Of a DNA stretch of 64,000 nucleotides, positions 15,503 to 24,371 are shown piece after piece. Source of the stretch: Rapidithrix thailandica (GTDB lineage Bacteria; Bacteroidota; Bacteroidia; Cytophagales; Flammeovirgaceae). Below the pieces are notes generated by a model, which had not been told where the DNA came from, did no database searches, and saw only the letters and a program-made list of their open reading frames with translations. A program made the translations under genes and the position numbers. The stretch is from positions 372,001 to 436,000 of the forward strand of contig NZ_JBDKWZ010000001.1 of assembly GCF_039710355.1 (NCBI RefSeq), given 5' to 3'. The number at the start of each line of letters is the position of its first letter. The first letter of the stretch is position 1.

Positions 15503-15901
15503 ATGACAGATCCTATTGCAGATTATTTAACAAGAATACGGAATGCTATTAAAGCGGGCCGTAGGATTGTGGAGATTCCTGCTTCCAATGTGAAAAAGGA
15601 GATCACCAAGGTGCTGTATGATAAAGGCTTTATTCAAGGCTACAAATTTGAAGAAGGAGTGAGCTCTCAGGGCTTGATTAAAATCGCCTTGAAGTACAAC
15701 CCCTCTACAAAACTTTCAGCCATAGTCAACTTAGAAAGAATCAGTAGACCTGGTTTGAGAAAGTATGCGAAGGCAGGTGAGTTGCCTCGCGTTTTGAATG
15801 GCCTGGGAATAGCTATTTTGTCCACTTCAAAAGGTGTGATGACCGACAAAGAAGCGCGTCAGCATCATGTGGGAGGTGAAGTGTTGTGTTACGTTTACTA
15901 G
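15503..15901 (+). CDS. rpsH: 30S ribosomal protein S8
   Basis: 132 residues, as expected for S8, starting MTDPIADYLTRIRNA. The C-terminal STSKGVMTDKEARQHHVGGEVLCYVY block is characteristic and binds the central domain of 16S rRNA. In E. coli S8 represses the spc operon by binding its own mRNA; whether the gaps of about 50 bp around this gene hold such a site here is unknown. Confidence 0.98.
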   Translation: MTDPIADYLTRIRNAIKAGRRIVEIPASNVKKEITKVLYDKGFIQGYKFEEGVSSQGLIKIALKYNPSTKLSAIVNLERISRPGLRKYAKAGELPRVLNGLGIAILSTSKGVMTDKEARQHHVGGEVLCYVY

Positions 15902-15955
15902 CCAACACCAACCTCATAAATGTAGAATAGTCTTGATCTAAAAAATATAGTTAAA

Positions 15956-16510
15956 ATGTCAAGAATAGGAAAAAAACCGGTAGCAATTCCAGATGGCGTG
16001 ACTGTGGATGTTCAAGCAGGGAATCTGGTGACTGTGAAAGGCCCCAAAGGTACTTTGTCTCAACAGGTTGATCCTGAGATGAAGATTGAGGTAGAAGGGA
16101 GCGAACTGACTATCGATAGACCGAACGAACAGAAGAAATTTAAGTCGATGCACGGTTTGTACCGCTCGCTTATTTTCAATATGGTGGAAGGGGTAACCGA
16201 TGGTTATAAAAAGCAACTTGAATTGGTTGGTGTAGGTTTCCGGGCGAGTACTAAAGGCAACCTCTTAGAACTGAACCTAGGATATTCTCATAATATCTTC
16301 TTCCAGGTGCCTGAGGAGTTGACAGTCATTGCCGAGACCCAAAAAGGAAAGAACCCTACCATCACTTTGGAAGGTATTGATAAGCAGTTGATCGGATATG
16401 TGGCCGCGAAGATCAAGAGTCTGCGGAAAGTGGAGCCTTACAAAGGAAAAGGTGTTCGATTCGTTGGTGAAGTTATTAGAAGAAAAGCTGGTAAAGCTGC
16501 TGGTAAATAG
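15956..16510 (+). CDS. rplF: 50S ribosomal protein L6
   Basis: 184 residues with two tandem L6 folds. The N-terminal SRIGKKPVAIPDGV and the C-terminal GKGVRFVGEVIRRKAGKAAGK tail are conserved. L6 lies near the sarcin-ricin loop at the factor-binding site. rplR starts 8 bp downstream. Confidence 0.98.
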   Translation: MSRIGKKPVAIPDGVTVDVQAGNLVTVKGPKGTLSQQVDPEMKIEVEGSELTIDRPNEQKKFKSMHGLYRSLIFNMVEGVTDGYKKQLELVGVGFRASTKGNLLELNLGYSHNIFFQVPEELTVIAETQKGKNPTITLEGIDKQLIGYVAAKIKSLRKVEPYKGKGVRFVGEVIRRKAGKAAGK

Positions 16511-16518
16511 AAATTGAT

Positions 16519-16869
16519 ATGGCTACTAAGAAGATATTACGAAGACTTAAAATTAAAAAAAGCATCAGGAGTAAAATTTCCGGTACTCCTGAAAGGCCTA
16601 GGCTTTCAGTTTTCAAAAGCAATACTGCTATTGTGGCCCAATTAGTAGACGATACTAAAGGCCATACTCTAGCATACATAACCTCTCGTAGCGTATCCGA
16701 TGCCAAATCGGTGAATATAGAACTGTCGAGAAAGGTGGGGAGTCTTTTGGCTGAAAAAGCCAAAGAAAGCGGAATTGAAACAGTGATATTTGATAGAAAC
16801 GGATATTTGTATCACGGAAAGGTAAAAGCGTTAGCAGAGGGAGCTAGAGAAGGAGGATTAAAATTCTAA
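16519..16869 (+). CDS. rplR: 50S ribosomal protein L18
   Basis: 116 residues, the usual L18 length. It has a basic N terminus (RRLKIKKSIRSKI) and the 5S rRNA-binding core containing RPRLSVFKSN and DRNGYLYHGKVKALAEGAREGGL. With L5 it forms the 5S RNP of the central protuberance. Confidence 0.97.
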   Translation: MATKKILRRLKIKKSIRSKISGTPERPRLSVFKSNTAIVAQLVDDTKGHTLAYITSRSVSDAKSVNIELSRKVGSLLAEKAKESGIETVIFDRNGYLYHGKVKALAEGAREGGLKF

Positions 16870-16887
16870 TTTTGTAATCATATTCTA

Positions 16888-17403
16888 ATGAAACAGAATT
16901 TAAAAAGAATTAAAGCGAGCGAAATTGAACTACAAGAAAAAGTAGTGGCAATCAAGCGCGTAGCGAAAGTGGTAAAAGGTGGTAGACGGTTTAGCTTTTC
17001 TGCAATTGTAGTAGTAGGTGACGGAAATGGAGTTGTAGGGTACGGTTTGGGAAAAGCAAATGAGGTAACGAACGCTATTACCAAAGGGATTGATGACGCT
17101 AAAAAGAACTTAATCAAAGTTCCGGTATTAAAAGGCACTATCCCGCATGAAATGATTGGGAAATACAGTGGAGGTCATGTCTTGATCAAGCCTGCGGCTG
17201 CCGGTACAGGAGTCATTGCCGGTGGGGCAATGCGTGCCGTATTGGAATCGGCCGGTATTCATGACGTTTTGGCAAAATCAAAAGGATCGTCGAACCCTCA
17301 CAACGTAGTGAAAGCGACTTTTGACGCCTTGTTAAAACTGAGAGACCCTTACACCGTAGCCCAACAAAGAGGAGTTTCCTTAAGCAAAGTATTCAACGGT
17401 TAG
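16888..17403 (+). CDS. rpsE: 30S ribosomal protein S5
   Basis: 171 residues. The double-stranded-RNA-binding domain starts at ELQEKVVAIKRVAKVVKGGRR, where S5 mutations affect accuracy in other species. The C-terminal domain carries GTGVIAGGAMRAVLESAG. Composition and length are ordinary. rpmD follows after 16 bp. Confidence 0.98.
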   Translation: MKQNLKRIKASEIELQEKVVAIKRVAKVVKGGRRFSFSAIVVVGDGNGVVGYGLGKANEVTNAITKGIDDAKKNLIKVPVLKGTIPHEMIGKYSGGHVLIKPAAAGTGVIAGGAMRAVLESAGIHDVLAKSKGSSNPHNVVKATFDALLKLRDPYTVAQQRGVSLSKVFNG

Positions 17404-17419
17404 TCGAAAAAGAATTGTC

Positions 17420-17599
17420 ATGGGAAAAATTAAGATCACGCAAATTCGCAGCACCATCAAACGCCCCGAAAGGCAAAAACGGACAATCGCTGCTCTAGGG
17501 CTAGGTAAAATCAACCGCTCAAAGGAAGTAGAAGCAACTCCCCAGATTCTTGGCATGGTGAATTCCGTAAGTCACCTGTTGAAAGTTGAAGAGTTGTAA
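17420..17599 (+). CDS. rpmD: 50S ribosomal protein L30
   Basis: A short gene of 59 codons plus stop. The translation begins MGKIKITQIRSTIKRPERQK and continues through ALGLGKINRSKE to GMVNSVSHLLKVEEL, the full L30 signature. It sits in its canonical place between rpsE and rplO, with a 69-bp gap before the latter. Confidence 0.95.
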   Translation: MGKIKITQIRSTIKRPERQKRTIAALGLGKINRSKEVEATPQILGMVNSVSHLLKVEEL

Positions 17600-17668
17600 T
17601 ATCTTTCATAACTTTGCAAATTATTGCAGGCAAAATCGTATTTTTAGATTTTGAATTTAGGAAAAGTC

Positions 17669-18115
17669 ATGAAATTACATACATTAAAACCTGCTCAAGG
17701 TTCAACTAAGAATAATAAACGAGTAGGACGAGGACAAGGTTCCGGACGAGGTGGTACCTCTACCCGTGGACACAAAGGAGCTAAATCAAGATCAGGATAT
17801 TCGAAGAAACTTGGTTTCGAAGGAGGGCAAATGCCTTTACAAAGACGAATTCCTAAATTTGGTTTTAACAATCCGAACCGGGTGGAATATGTGCCTGTGA
17901 ACTTAGATGTCATCCAAAAACTTGCTGAAGAAAAAAATATTCAGAAATTTGGCATGGAAGAGTTTATCGCAAACGGATTGGTTTCCAAAAACGACAAAGT
18001 AAAAGTGTTAGGCCGGGGTGAGATTAAAGCAAGTGTAAAGGTAGAGACACATGCGATTTCCGCTTCAGCAAAAGAAAATATTGAAAAAGCAGGAGGTTCA
18101 GTAACAATTCTCTAA
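17669..18115 (+). CDS. rplO: 50S ribosomal protein L15
   Basis: 148 residues from ATG 17669; an in-frame TTG at 17651 would add six residues not found in relatives. The Gly/Arg/Lys-rich N terminus (GRGQGSGRGGTSTRGHKGAKSRSG region) penetrates 23S rRNA. It is followed by RIPKFGFNNPNRVEY. L15 is a late 50S assembly protein. secY starts 6 bp after the stop, the usual coupling. Confidence 0.97.
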   Translation: MKLHTLKPAQGSTKNNKRVGRGQGSGRGGTSTRGHKGAKSRSGYSKKLGFEGGQMPLQRRIPKFGFNNPNRVEYVPVNLDVIQKLAEEKNIQKFGMEEFIANGLVSKNDKVKVLGRGEIKASVKVETHAISASAKENIEKAGGSVTIL

Positions 18116-18121
18116 CAGATT

Positions 18122-19447
18122 ATGAAAAAGTTTTTCACAACCATCAAAAATATCTTTTCGATCGAAGAGCTCAAAAACCGGATCCTCTACACTATTGGCC
18201 TCTTGGTCATTTTCCGACTTGGCTCTTTTATCGTACTCCCCGGAGTCAATCCCGATCAGTTGACCGGTAGCTCCGAAGGTATTTTTGGAATGCTTAATGT
18301 ATTTTTAGGAGGAGCATTTAACCGGGCATCTATCTTTGCCTTGGGAATCATGCCTTATATTTCGGCATCCATCGTGATCCAATTGCTATCCGTAGCGGTG
18401 CCTTACTTCCAAAGAATGCAGAAAGAAGGAGAGTCTGGCCGTAAGAAGATTAATCAAATTACCCGGATTCTGACAATCATAATCTGTTTAGCCCAGTCAT
18501 CAGGGTATTTGGTGACAACTATCCCTTCTGAAGCAATCACCATCAACCCCTTATTTTTCAAGCTCTCTTCTACCCTGATTCTGACTTCCGGTACCATCTT
18601 CTGTATGTGGCTGGGAGAGCGGATTACAGAGCGGGGAATTGGTAATGGGATTTCCATGCTGATCATGATCGGTATCATTTCGGGACTGCCAGCTGGCTTA
18701 TACGGCGAAGTAGAAACCCGGGAGTTCAATGGAATGTTGGTGTTGCTCATCGAATTTATCGTCTTGTTTTTCATCGTGATGGGTGTGGTAGGCTTGACTA
18801 CCGCAGTGCGGAGAGTACCCGTGCAATATGCCCGCCAAGTAGTAGGGGCTGGCCGGAAGCAAGTCGGTAAAAGCCAGCGTTCATACTTACCGTTAAAGGT
18901 GAATGCAGCGAATGTAATGCCGATCATTTTTGCTCAATCGTTAATGTTTTTACCTTCTTTGGTAGCGGGCATTTGGGCAGAGACCAACGATACGGCCCAT
19001 TACATTAATACGAAGTTTTCTACTTTTACCTCTTGGGAATACAACCTGACATTTGCAATTCTGATCATTTTATTTACCTTCTTTTATACTGCAATCACCA
19101 TTAATCCGAACCAGATGGCAGATGATATGAAGCGTAATGGTGCATTTGTGCCCGGAGTGAAGCCAGGAAAACCAACCTCCGATTTTATCAGTACAGTGCT
19201 GGACCGTATTACTTTACCAGGGGCACTGTTTTTGGCTGTTGTGGCCATTTTACCCGCCTTTGCCAATGGCGCAGGGGTGACTTATGGCTTCGCACAGTTT
19301 TTCGGAGGTACTTCGCTGATCATTATGGTTGGGGTAACGTTGGATACCTTGCAACAAATCGAGAGCTACTTGCTGATGCGTCATTATGAAGGAATGATGA
19401 AATCCGGCAAGATGAAAGGCCGCAAAAATGTAGCCGCGGTACAATAG
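18122..19447 (+). CDS. secY: Protein translocase subunit SecY
   Basis: A 441-residue inner-membrane protein with ten predicted transmembrane helices forming the Sec channel. Family marks include ILYTIGLLVIFRLGSF in helix 1, a plug-region GIFGMLNVFLGGAFNRASIFALGIMPYI (split here for length) and the cytoplasmic ITINPNQMADDMKRNGAFVPGVKPGKPT loop. Both the N and C termini are cytoplasmic. In most Bacteroidota map follows secY; here infA comes directly, 35 bp after the stop. Confidence 0.98.
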   Translation: MKKFFTTIKNIFSIEELKNRILYTIGLLVIFRLGSFIVLPGVNPDQLTGSSEGIFGMLNVFLGGAFNRASIFALGIMPYISASIVIQLLSVAVPYFQRMQKEGESGRKKINQITRILTIIICLAQSSGYLVTTIPSEAITINPLFFKLSSTLILTSGTIFCMWLGERITERGIGNGISMLIMIGIISGLPAGLYGEVETREFNGMLVLLIEFIVLFFIVMGVVGLTTAVRRVPVQYARQVVGAGRKQVGKSQRSYLPLKVNAANVMPIIFAQSLMFLPSLVAGIWAETNDTAHYINTKFSTFTSWEYNLTFAILIILFTFFYTAITINPNQMADDMKRNGAFVPGVKPGKPTSDFISTVLDRITLPGALFLAVVAILPAFANGAGVTYGFAQFFGGTSLIIMVGVTLDTLQQIESYLLMRHYEGMMKSGKMKGRKNVAAVQ

Positions 19448-19482
19448 CATGAGAATCAAGAACACAAAAAACTAGAAAGTAT

Positions 19483-19701
19483 ATGCCAAAACAATCTAAT
19501 ATCGAGCAGGATGGCACTATCGTGGAGGCGCTTTCTAATGCGATGTTTCGAGTTGAGTTAGAAAATGGACATCAAGTGATTGCTCATATTTCCGGAAAAA
19601 TGCGGATGAACTATATCCGGATTCTGCCGGGTGACCGTGTAAAGCTGGAGATGTCCCCTTACGATTTATCAAAAGGAAGAATTGTTTATCGATATAAATA
19701 A
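19483..19701 (+). CDS. infA: Translation initiation factor IF-1
   Basis: 72 residues forming a single S1-like OB fold: MPKQSNIEQDGTIVEALSNA, RVELENGHQVIAHISGKMR and DRVKLEMSPYDLSKGRIVYRYK are all standard. IF-1 occupies the 30S A site during initiation. It lies between secY and rpmJ, with no methionine aminopeptidase gene at this position. Confidence 0.98.
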   Translation: MPKQSNIEQDGTIVEALSNAMFRVELENGHQVIAHISGKMRMNYIRILPGDRVKLEMSPYDLSKGRIVYRYK

Positions 19702-19723
19702 TTGCTAGTAAAAAGATAGTATT

Positions 19724-19840
19724 ATGAAAGTTAAGGCTTCAATCAAAAAGCGCAGCGCTGATTGTAAGGTGATCAGAAGAAAGGGTAAATTATACGTAAT
19801 CAATAAGAAAAACCCTCGCTTTAAGCAACGACAAGGTTAA
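19724..19840 (+). CDS. rpmJ: 50S ribosomal protein L36, zinc-free type
   Basis: A 38-codon gene translating as MKVKASIKKRSADCKVIRRKG and ending KNPRFKQRQG. It has a single Cys, so the C-C-C-H zinc site of classical L36 is lost, as is common in this phylum. Location between infA and rpsM is canonical. Confidence 0.95.
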   Translation: MKVKASIKKRSADCKVIRRKGKLYVINKKNPRFKQRQG

Positions 19841-19879
19841 TAGTATAGGCTTGGTTAAAGTACAATAAATAGAATATTT

Positions 19880-20257
19880 ATGGCACGGATTTCAGGAGTT
19901 GATATTCCAAATAATAAAAGAGGGGTGATAGCCCTCACATACATTTTTGGTCTCGGAAAGCCTTCTGCTCAGAAAATTTTGGCAAATGCCGGAGTCGATG
20001 AGAACAAGAAAGTAGCCGATTGGACAGATGATGAAGCAAGTAAAATCAGGGACATCATCAATCAAGAATATAAAATCGAAGGTGGGCTTAAGTCAGAAGT
20101 ACAATTGAATATCAAGCGATTGATGGATATCGGTTGTTACCGTGGATTAAGACACCGTAGAGGTCTCCCTGTGCGTGGGCAAAAAACTAAAAATAATTCC
20201 AGAACCAGAAAAGGTAGAAGAAAAACGGTTGCTAACAAGAAAAAAGCAACAAGGTAA
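19880..20257 (+). CDS. rpsM: 30S ribosomal protein S13
   Basis: 125 residues. It has the helix-two-turns-helix domain (ARISGVDIPNNKRGVIALTYIFGLG region) and the RNA-contacting tail RGLPVRGQKTKNNSRTRKG. S13 makes bridge contacts with the 50S subunit in the head. It opens the alpha-operon part of the cluster. Confidence 0.98.
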   Translation: MARISGVDIPNNKRGVIALTYIFGLGKPSAQKILANAGVDENKKVADWTDDEASKIRDIINQEYKIEGGLKSEVQLNIKRLMDIGCYRGLRHRRGLPVRGQKTKNNSRTRKGRRKTVANKKKATR

Positions 20258-20295
20258 TTCTTCCTTGAGTAGCAATTTTTAACTATTGTTATAAG

Positions 20296-20688
20296 ATGGC
20301 GCAAAAAAGAAAGGACAAAGCTAAAAAGCGAGTAGTAGCTGTTGATGCAGTAGGAGAAGCTCATATCAGGGCTTCATTCAATAACATCATTATTTCTCTG
20401 ACCAACAAAGACGGACAAGTGATTTCTTGGTCTTCGGCAGGGAAAATGGGATTTCGCGGTTCGAAGAAAAATACTCCCTATGCCGCCCAAACGGCAGCAG
20501 CTGACTGCGCAAAAGTTGCCTATGATTTAGGCCTGCGGAAGGTAGAGGTGTTTGTGAAAGGACCTGGTTCAGGAAGAGAGTCTGCGATTAGAACCATCCA
20601 AAACAGTGGGATCGAAGTTACCTCCATCCGTGATGTAACCCCATTGCCGCACAATGGATGTAGACCTCCAAAGAGAAGGAGAGTATAA
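20296..20688 (+). CDS. rpsK: 30S ribosomal protein S11
   Basis: 130 residues with a lysine-rich N terminus. The conserved core has HIRASFNNIIISLT, SSAGKMGFRGSKKNTPYAAQ and the C-terminal DVTPLPHNGCRPPKRRRV. It lies in the 30S platform near the mRNA exit. Confidence 0.98.
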   Translation: MAQKRKDKAKKRVVAVDAVGEAHIRASFNNIIISLTNKDGQVISWSSAGKMGFRGSKKNTPYAAQTAAADCAKVAYDLGLRKVEVFVKGPGSGRESAIRTIQNSGIEVTSIRDVTPLPHNGCRPPKRRRV

Positions 20689-20731
20689 CAAAGTTGGATT
20701 TTGTTTGATTATCTTTTAAAAACATAAATAA

Positions 20732-21337
20732 ATGGCTAGATACACTGGTCCTAAATCGAAAGTAGCAAGAAAGTTTAACGAACCTATATTTGGCCCTTGC
20801 AAGGAGTTAAAAAGGAAAAGTTATCCTCCTGGTCAACACGGTCGTAACCGAAGAAGAAAACAGTCTGAATACGCTGTCCAATTACAGGAAAAGCAAAAGG
20901 CTAAGTACACTTACGGGGTTTTAGAGCGGCAATTTAGAAACGTGTTTGAAAAAGCTGCCCGAAAGCAAGGTATCACAGGTACTAACTTGCTGCAATTGTT
21001 GGAGTCTCGTTTGGACAACACCGTATACCGCTTAGGTATATCTCCTACACGTAGAGGCGCAAGACAATTGATCTCTCACAAACATATCACCGTAAACGGA
21101 CAAGTAGTTAATATTCCTTCTTATTCGGTACGTCCGGGAGACATCATCGGAATAAATGAAAAGTCAAAAGGAAGAGAGTTTATCAAAAATACTATCGAAG
21201 GTAGACAAACTTCTCGTTATAGCTGGCTAGAGTGGGATTCCTCTCAAATGCAAGGCAAATACTTAACATTACCTGAAAGGGAAGAAATTCCGGAAAACAT
21301 TAAGGAACAATTAATTGTAGAATTATACTCAAAATAA
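20732..21337 (+). CDS. rpsD: 30S ribosomal protein S4
   Basis: 201 residues. A basic N-terminal domain (ARYTGPKSKVARKF, SYPPGQHGRNRRRKQSEYA) without a zinc-binding Cys cluster is followed by the S4 RNA-binding domain (LESRLDNTVYRLG, ISHKHITVNG). S4 starts 30S assembly and in E. coli represses the alpha operon; the same control here is not evident. Confidence 0.98.
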   Translation: MARYTGPKSKVARKFNEPIFGPCKELKRKSYPPGQHGRNRRRKQSEYAVQLQEKQKAKYTYGVLERQFRNVFEKAARKQGITGTNLLQLLESRLDNTVYRLGISPTRRGARQLISHKHITVNGQVVNIPSYSVRPGDIIGINEKSKGREFIKNTIEGRQTSRYSWLEWDSSQMQGKYLTLPEREEIPENIKEQLIVELYSK

Positions 21338-21398
21338 TTTCTGCATACTATACAAGTTTGTTTACCTTATTTTCAAGTAACTTTAGAACCAATCACTT

Positions 21399-22388
21399 AT
21401 GTCTATTTTAGCTTTTCAGATGCCCGATAAGGTGGTGATGGAGAAGGCGGATGATTTTCATGGAACGTTTGAATTTAAACCACTGGAAAGGGGGTACGGA
21501 GTTACAATAGGTAATGCCCTGCGCAGGATCCTAATGAGCTCGCTGGAAGGATATGCTGTTGTGGGGGTGAAGTTTCCGAACGTTTTACATGAATTTTCTT
21601 CAGTAGAAGGAATCGTAGAAGATGTAGAGGAATTAATTCTGAATCTTAAAATGTTGCGGATTAAACGCCAAGTGGATAATCCCAACTTAAAGATTAACGT
21701 CAACATATCAGGTAAAGAAACCTTCACCGCAGGAGATATCGGAGAGTTTACCTCGGACTTTACCGTCTTAAACCCCGATCATATAATCTGTCACCTGGAT
21801 CCTTCCGTTAATTTGCAGATGGAAATCCACGTCCAAAAAGGAAGAGGTTTCGTACGGGCAGAGGAAAACCGCACAGGGGATGAACCTTTTGGCTATATTG
21901 CTACGGATTCTACTTTTACCCCGATCAAAAACGTGATGTTTAGTGTGGAAAACACCCGGGTAGAGCAGCGAACGGACTATGAGAAGTTGATCCTCGAAAT
22001 CAAGACTGATGGTTCTATCCATCCGGAAGATGCATTGAAAGGAGCTGCCAATATTCTGATTCAGCACTTCATGTTGTTCTCAGATCAGACCATGACCTTC
22101 CAGCACGAAGCCAAGCCTGAAGAGGAACCGATCGATGAGGAATTCTTGCATATGCGAAAGCTGCTGAAAACACCTCTGTCTGATTTAGACCTCTCTGTAA
22201 GAGCTTATAACTGTCTGAAAGCAGCGGATGTGAAAACGTTAGGAGATTTGGCAAGCCTTGAGATCTCTGATATGATGAAATTCCGGAACTTCGGTAAGAA
22301 ATCATTGACTGAATTAGAGCAGTTGATGGCCGATAAAGGGCTTACTTTTGGGATGGATGTATCTAAATATAAATTGGACGAAGATTAG
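21399..22388 (+). CDS. rpoA: DNA-directed RNA polymerase subunit alpha
   Basis: 329 residues, the usual size. The N-terminal dimerisation domain carries ERGYGVTIGNALRRILMSSLEG and EFSSVEGIVEDV. A linker with EEEPIDEEF (about 235-243) precedes the C-terminal domain, where SVRAYNCLKAADVKTLGDL and FGKKSLTELEQ form the helix-hairpin-helix DNA- and activator-binding module. It is co-transcribed with rplQ 40 bp downstream. Confidence 0.98.
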   Translation: MSILAFQMPDKVVMEKADDFHGTFEFKPLERGYGVTIGNALRRILMSSLEGYAVVGVKFPNVLHEFSSVEGIVEDVEELILNLKMLRIKRQVDNPNLKINVNISGKETFTAGDIGEFTSDFTVLNPDHIICHLDPSVNLQMEIHVQKGRGFVRAEENRTGDEPFGYIATDSTFTPIKNVMFSVENTRVEQRTDYEKLILEIKTDGSIHPEDALKGAANILIQHFMLFSDQTMTFQHEAKPEEEPIDEEFLHMRKLLKTPLSDLDLSVRAYNCLKAADVKTLGDLASLEISDMMKFRNFGKKSLTELEQLMADKGLTFGMDVSKYKLDED

Positions 22389-22428
22389 GAGTACAATCCT
22401 GTTGGGATAGATAAACTTTTTCTTAAAA

Positions 22429-22947
22429 ATGAGACACGGGAAAAAATTCAATCATTTAGGTAGAACTGCGTCACATAGAAAAGCTATGTTGCAAAACATG
22501 GCCAATTCTTTGATAGAGCATAAAAGAATTTCTACAACCGTAGCGAAAGCGAAAGCTTTGAAGAAATTCGTAGAGCCTATTCTCACGAAAGCGAAAAACG
22601 ATTCGCAACACTCTAGAAGAGTAGTGTTCTCTTACCTGCAAAATAAACAAACTGTCAGTGAACTCTTTAACCGAGTGGCTGACCGTATCGCGAACCGACC
22701 TGGAGGATACACCCGTATCATCAAAACTGGCAACCGTTTGGGTGATAATGCTGATATGTGTATCATTGAGCTAGTGGATTATAACGAAAACTTGTTAGCT
22801 CCAGTAACCGAGAAGAAGGCTAAGACTAGAAGAAGCCGCAGAGGTGGAAAATCAGCTTCCAATGAAACGACTGCTACCGAGGCTGTAGATGAGTCTTCAA
22901 CTCAAGAAGAAGGAACTGATACTACAGAAAAAAATAAAGATGAATAA
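22429..22947 (+). CDS. rplQ: 50S ribosomal protein L17 with a charged C-terminal tail
   Basis: The first ~120 residues are L17: MRHGKKFNHLGRTASHRKAM, TTVAKAKALKKFVEPI and RPGGYTRIIKTGNRLGDNADM. The remaining 50 residues are a low-complexity tail, first basic (AKTRRSRRGGKS) and then rich in Thr, Glu and Asp. Such tails are common on Bacteroidota L17. It is the last gene of the operon; a strong terminator follows. Confidence 0.97.
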   Translation: MRHGKKFNHLGRTASHRKAMLQNMANSLIEHKRISTTVAKAKALKKFVEPILTKAKNDSQHSRRVVFSYLQNKQTVSELFNRVADRIANRPGGYTRIIKTGNRLGDNADMCIIELVDYNENLLAPVTEKKAKTRRSRRGGKSASNETTATEAVDESSTQEEGTDTTEKNKDE

Positions 22948-22970
22948 GGAATTGGTTTCTTTATCGGCTA

Positions 22971-23004
22971 AAAGGAAATAATCTTAGTATTATTTCCTTT
23001 TTTT
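22971..23004 (+). terminator. Terminator of the ribosomal protein operon
   Basis: Perfect 12-bp arms (22971-22982 and 22989-23000) with a 6-base loop. An A-rich left flank and a run of T residues make it a strong intrinsic terminator 24 bp after the rplQ stop. Confidence 0.9.
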
Positions 23005-23050
23005 ATATCTACTATTTTATATTAATTGATTTAACTCGAAAAATTATCCA

Positions 23051-24139
23051 ATGCAAAGAAGAGCTGTGTTGTTACTTGATGATGGAAATGTGTATCATGG
23101 CAAGGCAATTGGTAAAATTGGTACTGCTGCTGGTGAAATCTGTTTTAACACCGGTATGACCGGTTACCAAGAAATTTACACAGACCCGTCTTATTATGGT
23201 CAAATCATTGTAAATACCACATCCCATATTGGTAATTATGGAACGTACAAGCCCGAAGAAGAGTCGGAAAATGTGCAAATCAGAGGGGTGGTAGTCAAAA
23301 TGTTTTCGGAAGTAGCTTCCAGAAACCTGGCTGATGACTCCCTTCAAAACTATTTGGAAAAAGCTGGTATTGTAGGTATTTGTGGTGTAGATACCCGGAA
23401 AATCGTAAAGCATATTCGCCAAAAAGGAGCGATGAACTGTATTATATCTTCTGATATTGAAGATATTGCGGAAATAGAAGCAAAACTGAAAAAGGTGCCT
23501 AGTATGGAAGGCCTGGAGCTTTCTTCTGAAGTAACCTGTAAAGAACCTTATTTCCTTGGAAAGGAGGATGCGGCTTTCAAAGTGGCGGTTTTGGACTTAG
23601 GGGTCAAAAAGAGTATTTTAACAAACTTGGCCGAAAGAGGCTGTTATTGTAAAGTGTTCCCTGCTAAAACCTCTTTTGAAGAAATGAACGCATGGAACCC
23701 TGACGGATTTTTTATTTCCAATGGGCCTGGCGATCCGGCAGCTACGGATTATGCATTGGAAACCATCAAAGAAATTCTGAATCAAGATTTACCTCTGTTC
23801 GGCATTTGTATGGGACATCAACTTTTGGCCAGAGCCATGGGAATCCCTACATTTAAAATGCACCAAGGACACAGAGGCTTGAATCATCCGGTCAAAAATC
23901 TTGTGTCAGGTTTGTCGGAAATCACTTCCCAAAACCATGGTTTCTGTGTAGAAAGAGAAGCTGTAGAAAAACACGAGCAGTTGGAGTTGACACATATCAA
24001 CTTGAATGACGAAACAGTGGAAGGAATCAAATTGAAGAATAAAAAAGCTTTCTCAGTGCAATATCACCCTGAATCATCTCCGGGGCCGCATGATTCACGC
24101 TACTTATTTGACAATTTCATTGAAATGATGAAGGCCTAA
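23051..24139 (+). CDS. carA: Carbamoyl-phosphate synthase small subunit
   Basis: A 362-residue glutaminase subunit that supplies ammonia to CarB for pyrimidine and arginine synthesis. The N-terminal CarA domain (to about 150) includes GMTGYQEIYTDPSYYGQI. The class I amidotransferase domain has FGICMGHQ with nucleophile Cys253, plus YHPESSPGPHDS with His339 and Glu341. The triad is complete. carB is not next to it, which is not rare. ATG start at 23051. A copy of the dispersed repeat begins 12 bp after the stop codon. Confidence 0.97.
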   Translation: MQRRAVLLLDDGNVYHGKAIGKIGTAAGEICFNTGMTGYQEIYTDPSYYGQIIVNTTSHIGNYGTYKPEEESENVQIRGVVVKMFSEVASRNLADDSLQNYLEKAGIVGICGVDTRKIVKHIRQKGAMNCIISSDIEDIAEIEAKLKKVPSMEGLELSSEVTCKEPYFLGKEDAAFKVAVLDLGVKKSILTNLAERGCYCKVFPAKTSFEEMNAWNPDGFFISNGPGDPAATDYALETIKEILNQDLPLFGICMGHQLLARAMGIPTFKMHQGHRGLNHPVKNLVSGLSEITSQNHGFCVEREAVEKHEQLELTHINLNDETVEGIKLKNKKAFSVQYHPESSPGPHDSRYLFDNFIEMMKA

Positions 24140-24151
24140 TAATAATTTTAT

Positions 24152-24314
24152 TGAAGTGGTTTACACTTATAGTTTTTGCCCGAACATGGAATCAAAATCG
24201 ACTCGTCAAGGTATTTTTTGAAGAGAATAGCCAAAGCTATTGTTGAAAAAAGTAACACAGAGGAGGCGTTTTTGAAACATTTTTTAGGAAAAAGAAAAAG
24301 GGTATTTCACTTCA
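24152..24314 (+). repeat. Dispersed intergenic repeat, copy 2 (163 bp)
   Basis: Left end TGAAGTGGTTTACAC; right end ...TTTCACTTCA. An internal AATAGC-CAAA-GCTATT hairpin lies at 24226-24241. It starts 12 bp after carA and ends 25 bp before the stop of the convergent regulator gene, so it lies in the carA 3' untranslated region. Confidence 0.85.
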
Positions 24315-24321
24315 TTAGTAT

Positions 24322-24371
24322 AAATATACCTCGGAGCAACTACCACTTGTTGATGCTTTCGAGGTATATTT
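24322..24371. terminator. Possible bidirectional terminator overlapping the end of the regulator gene
   Basis: Perfect 12-bp arms, 24322-24333 and 24360-24371, with a 26-base loop. T/A-rich flanks lie on both sides. The right arm lies inside the last codons of the minus-strand regulator gene (stop at 24340). Confidence 0.5.
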
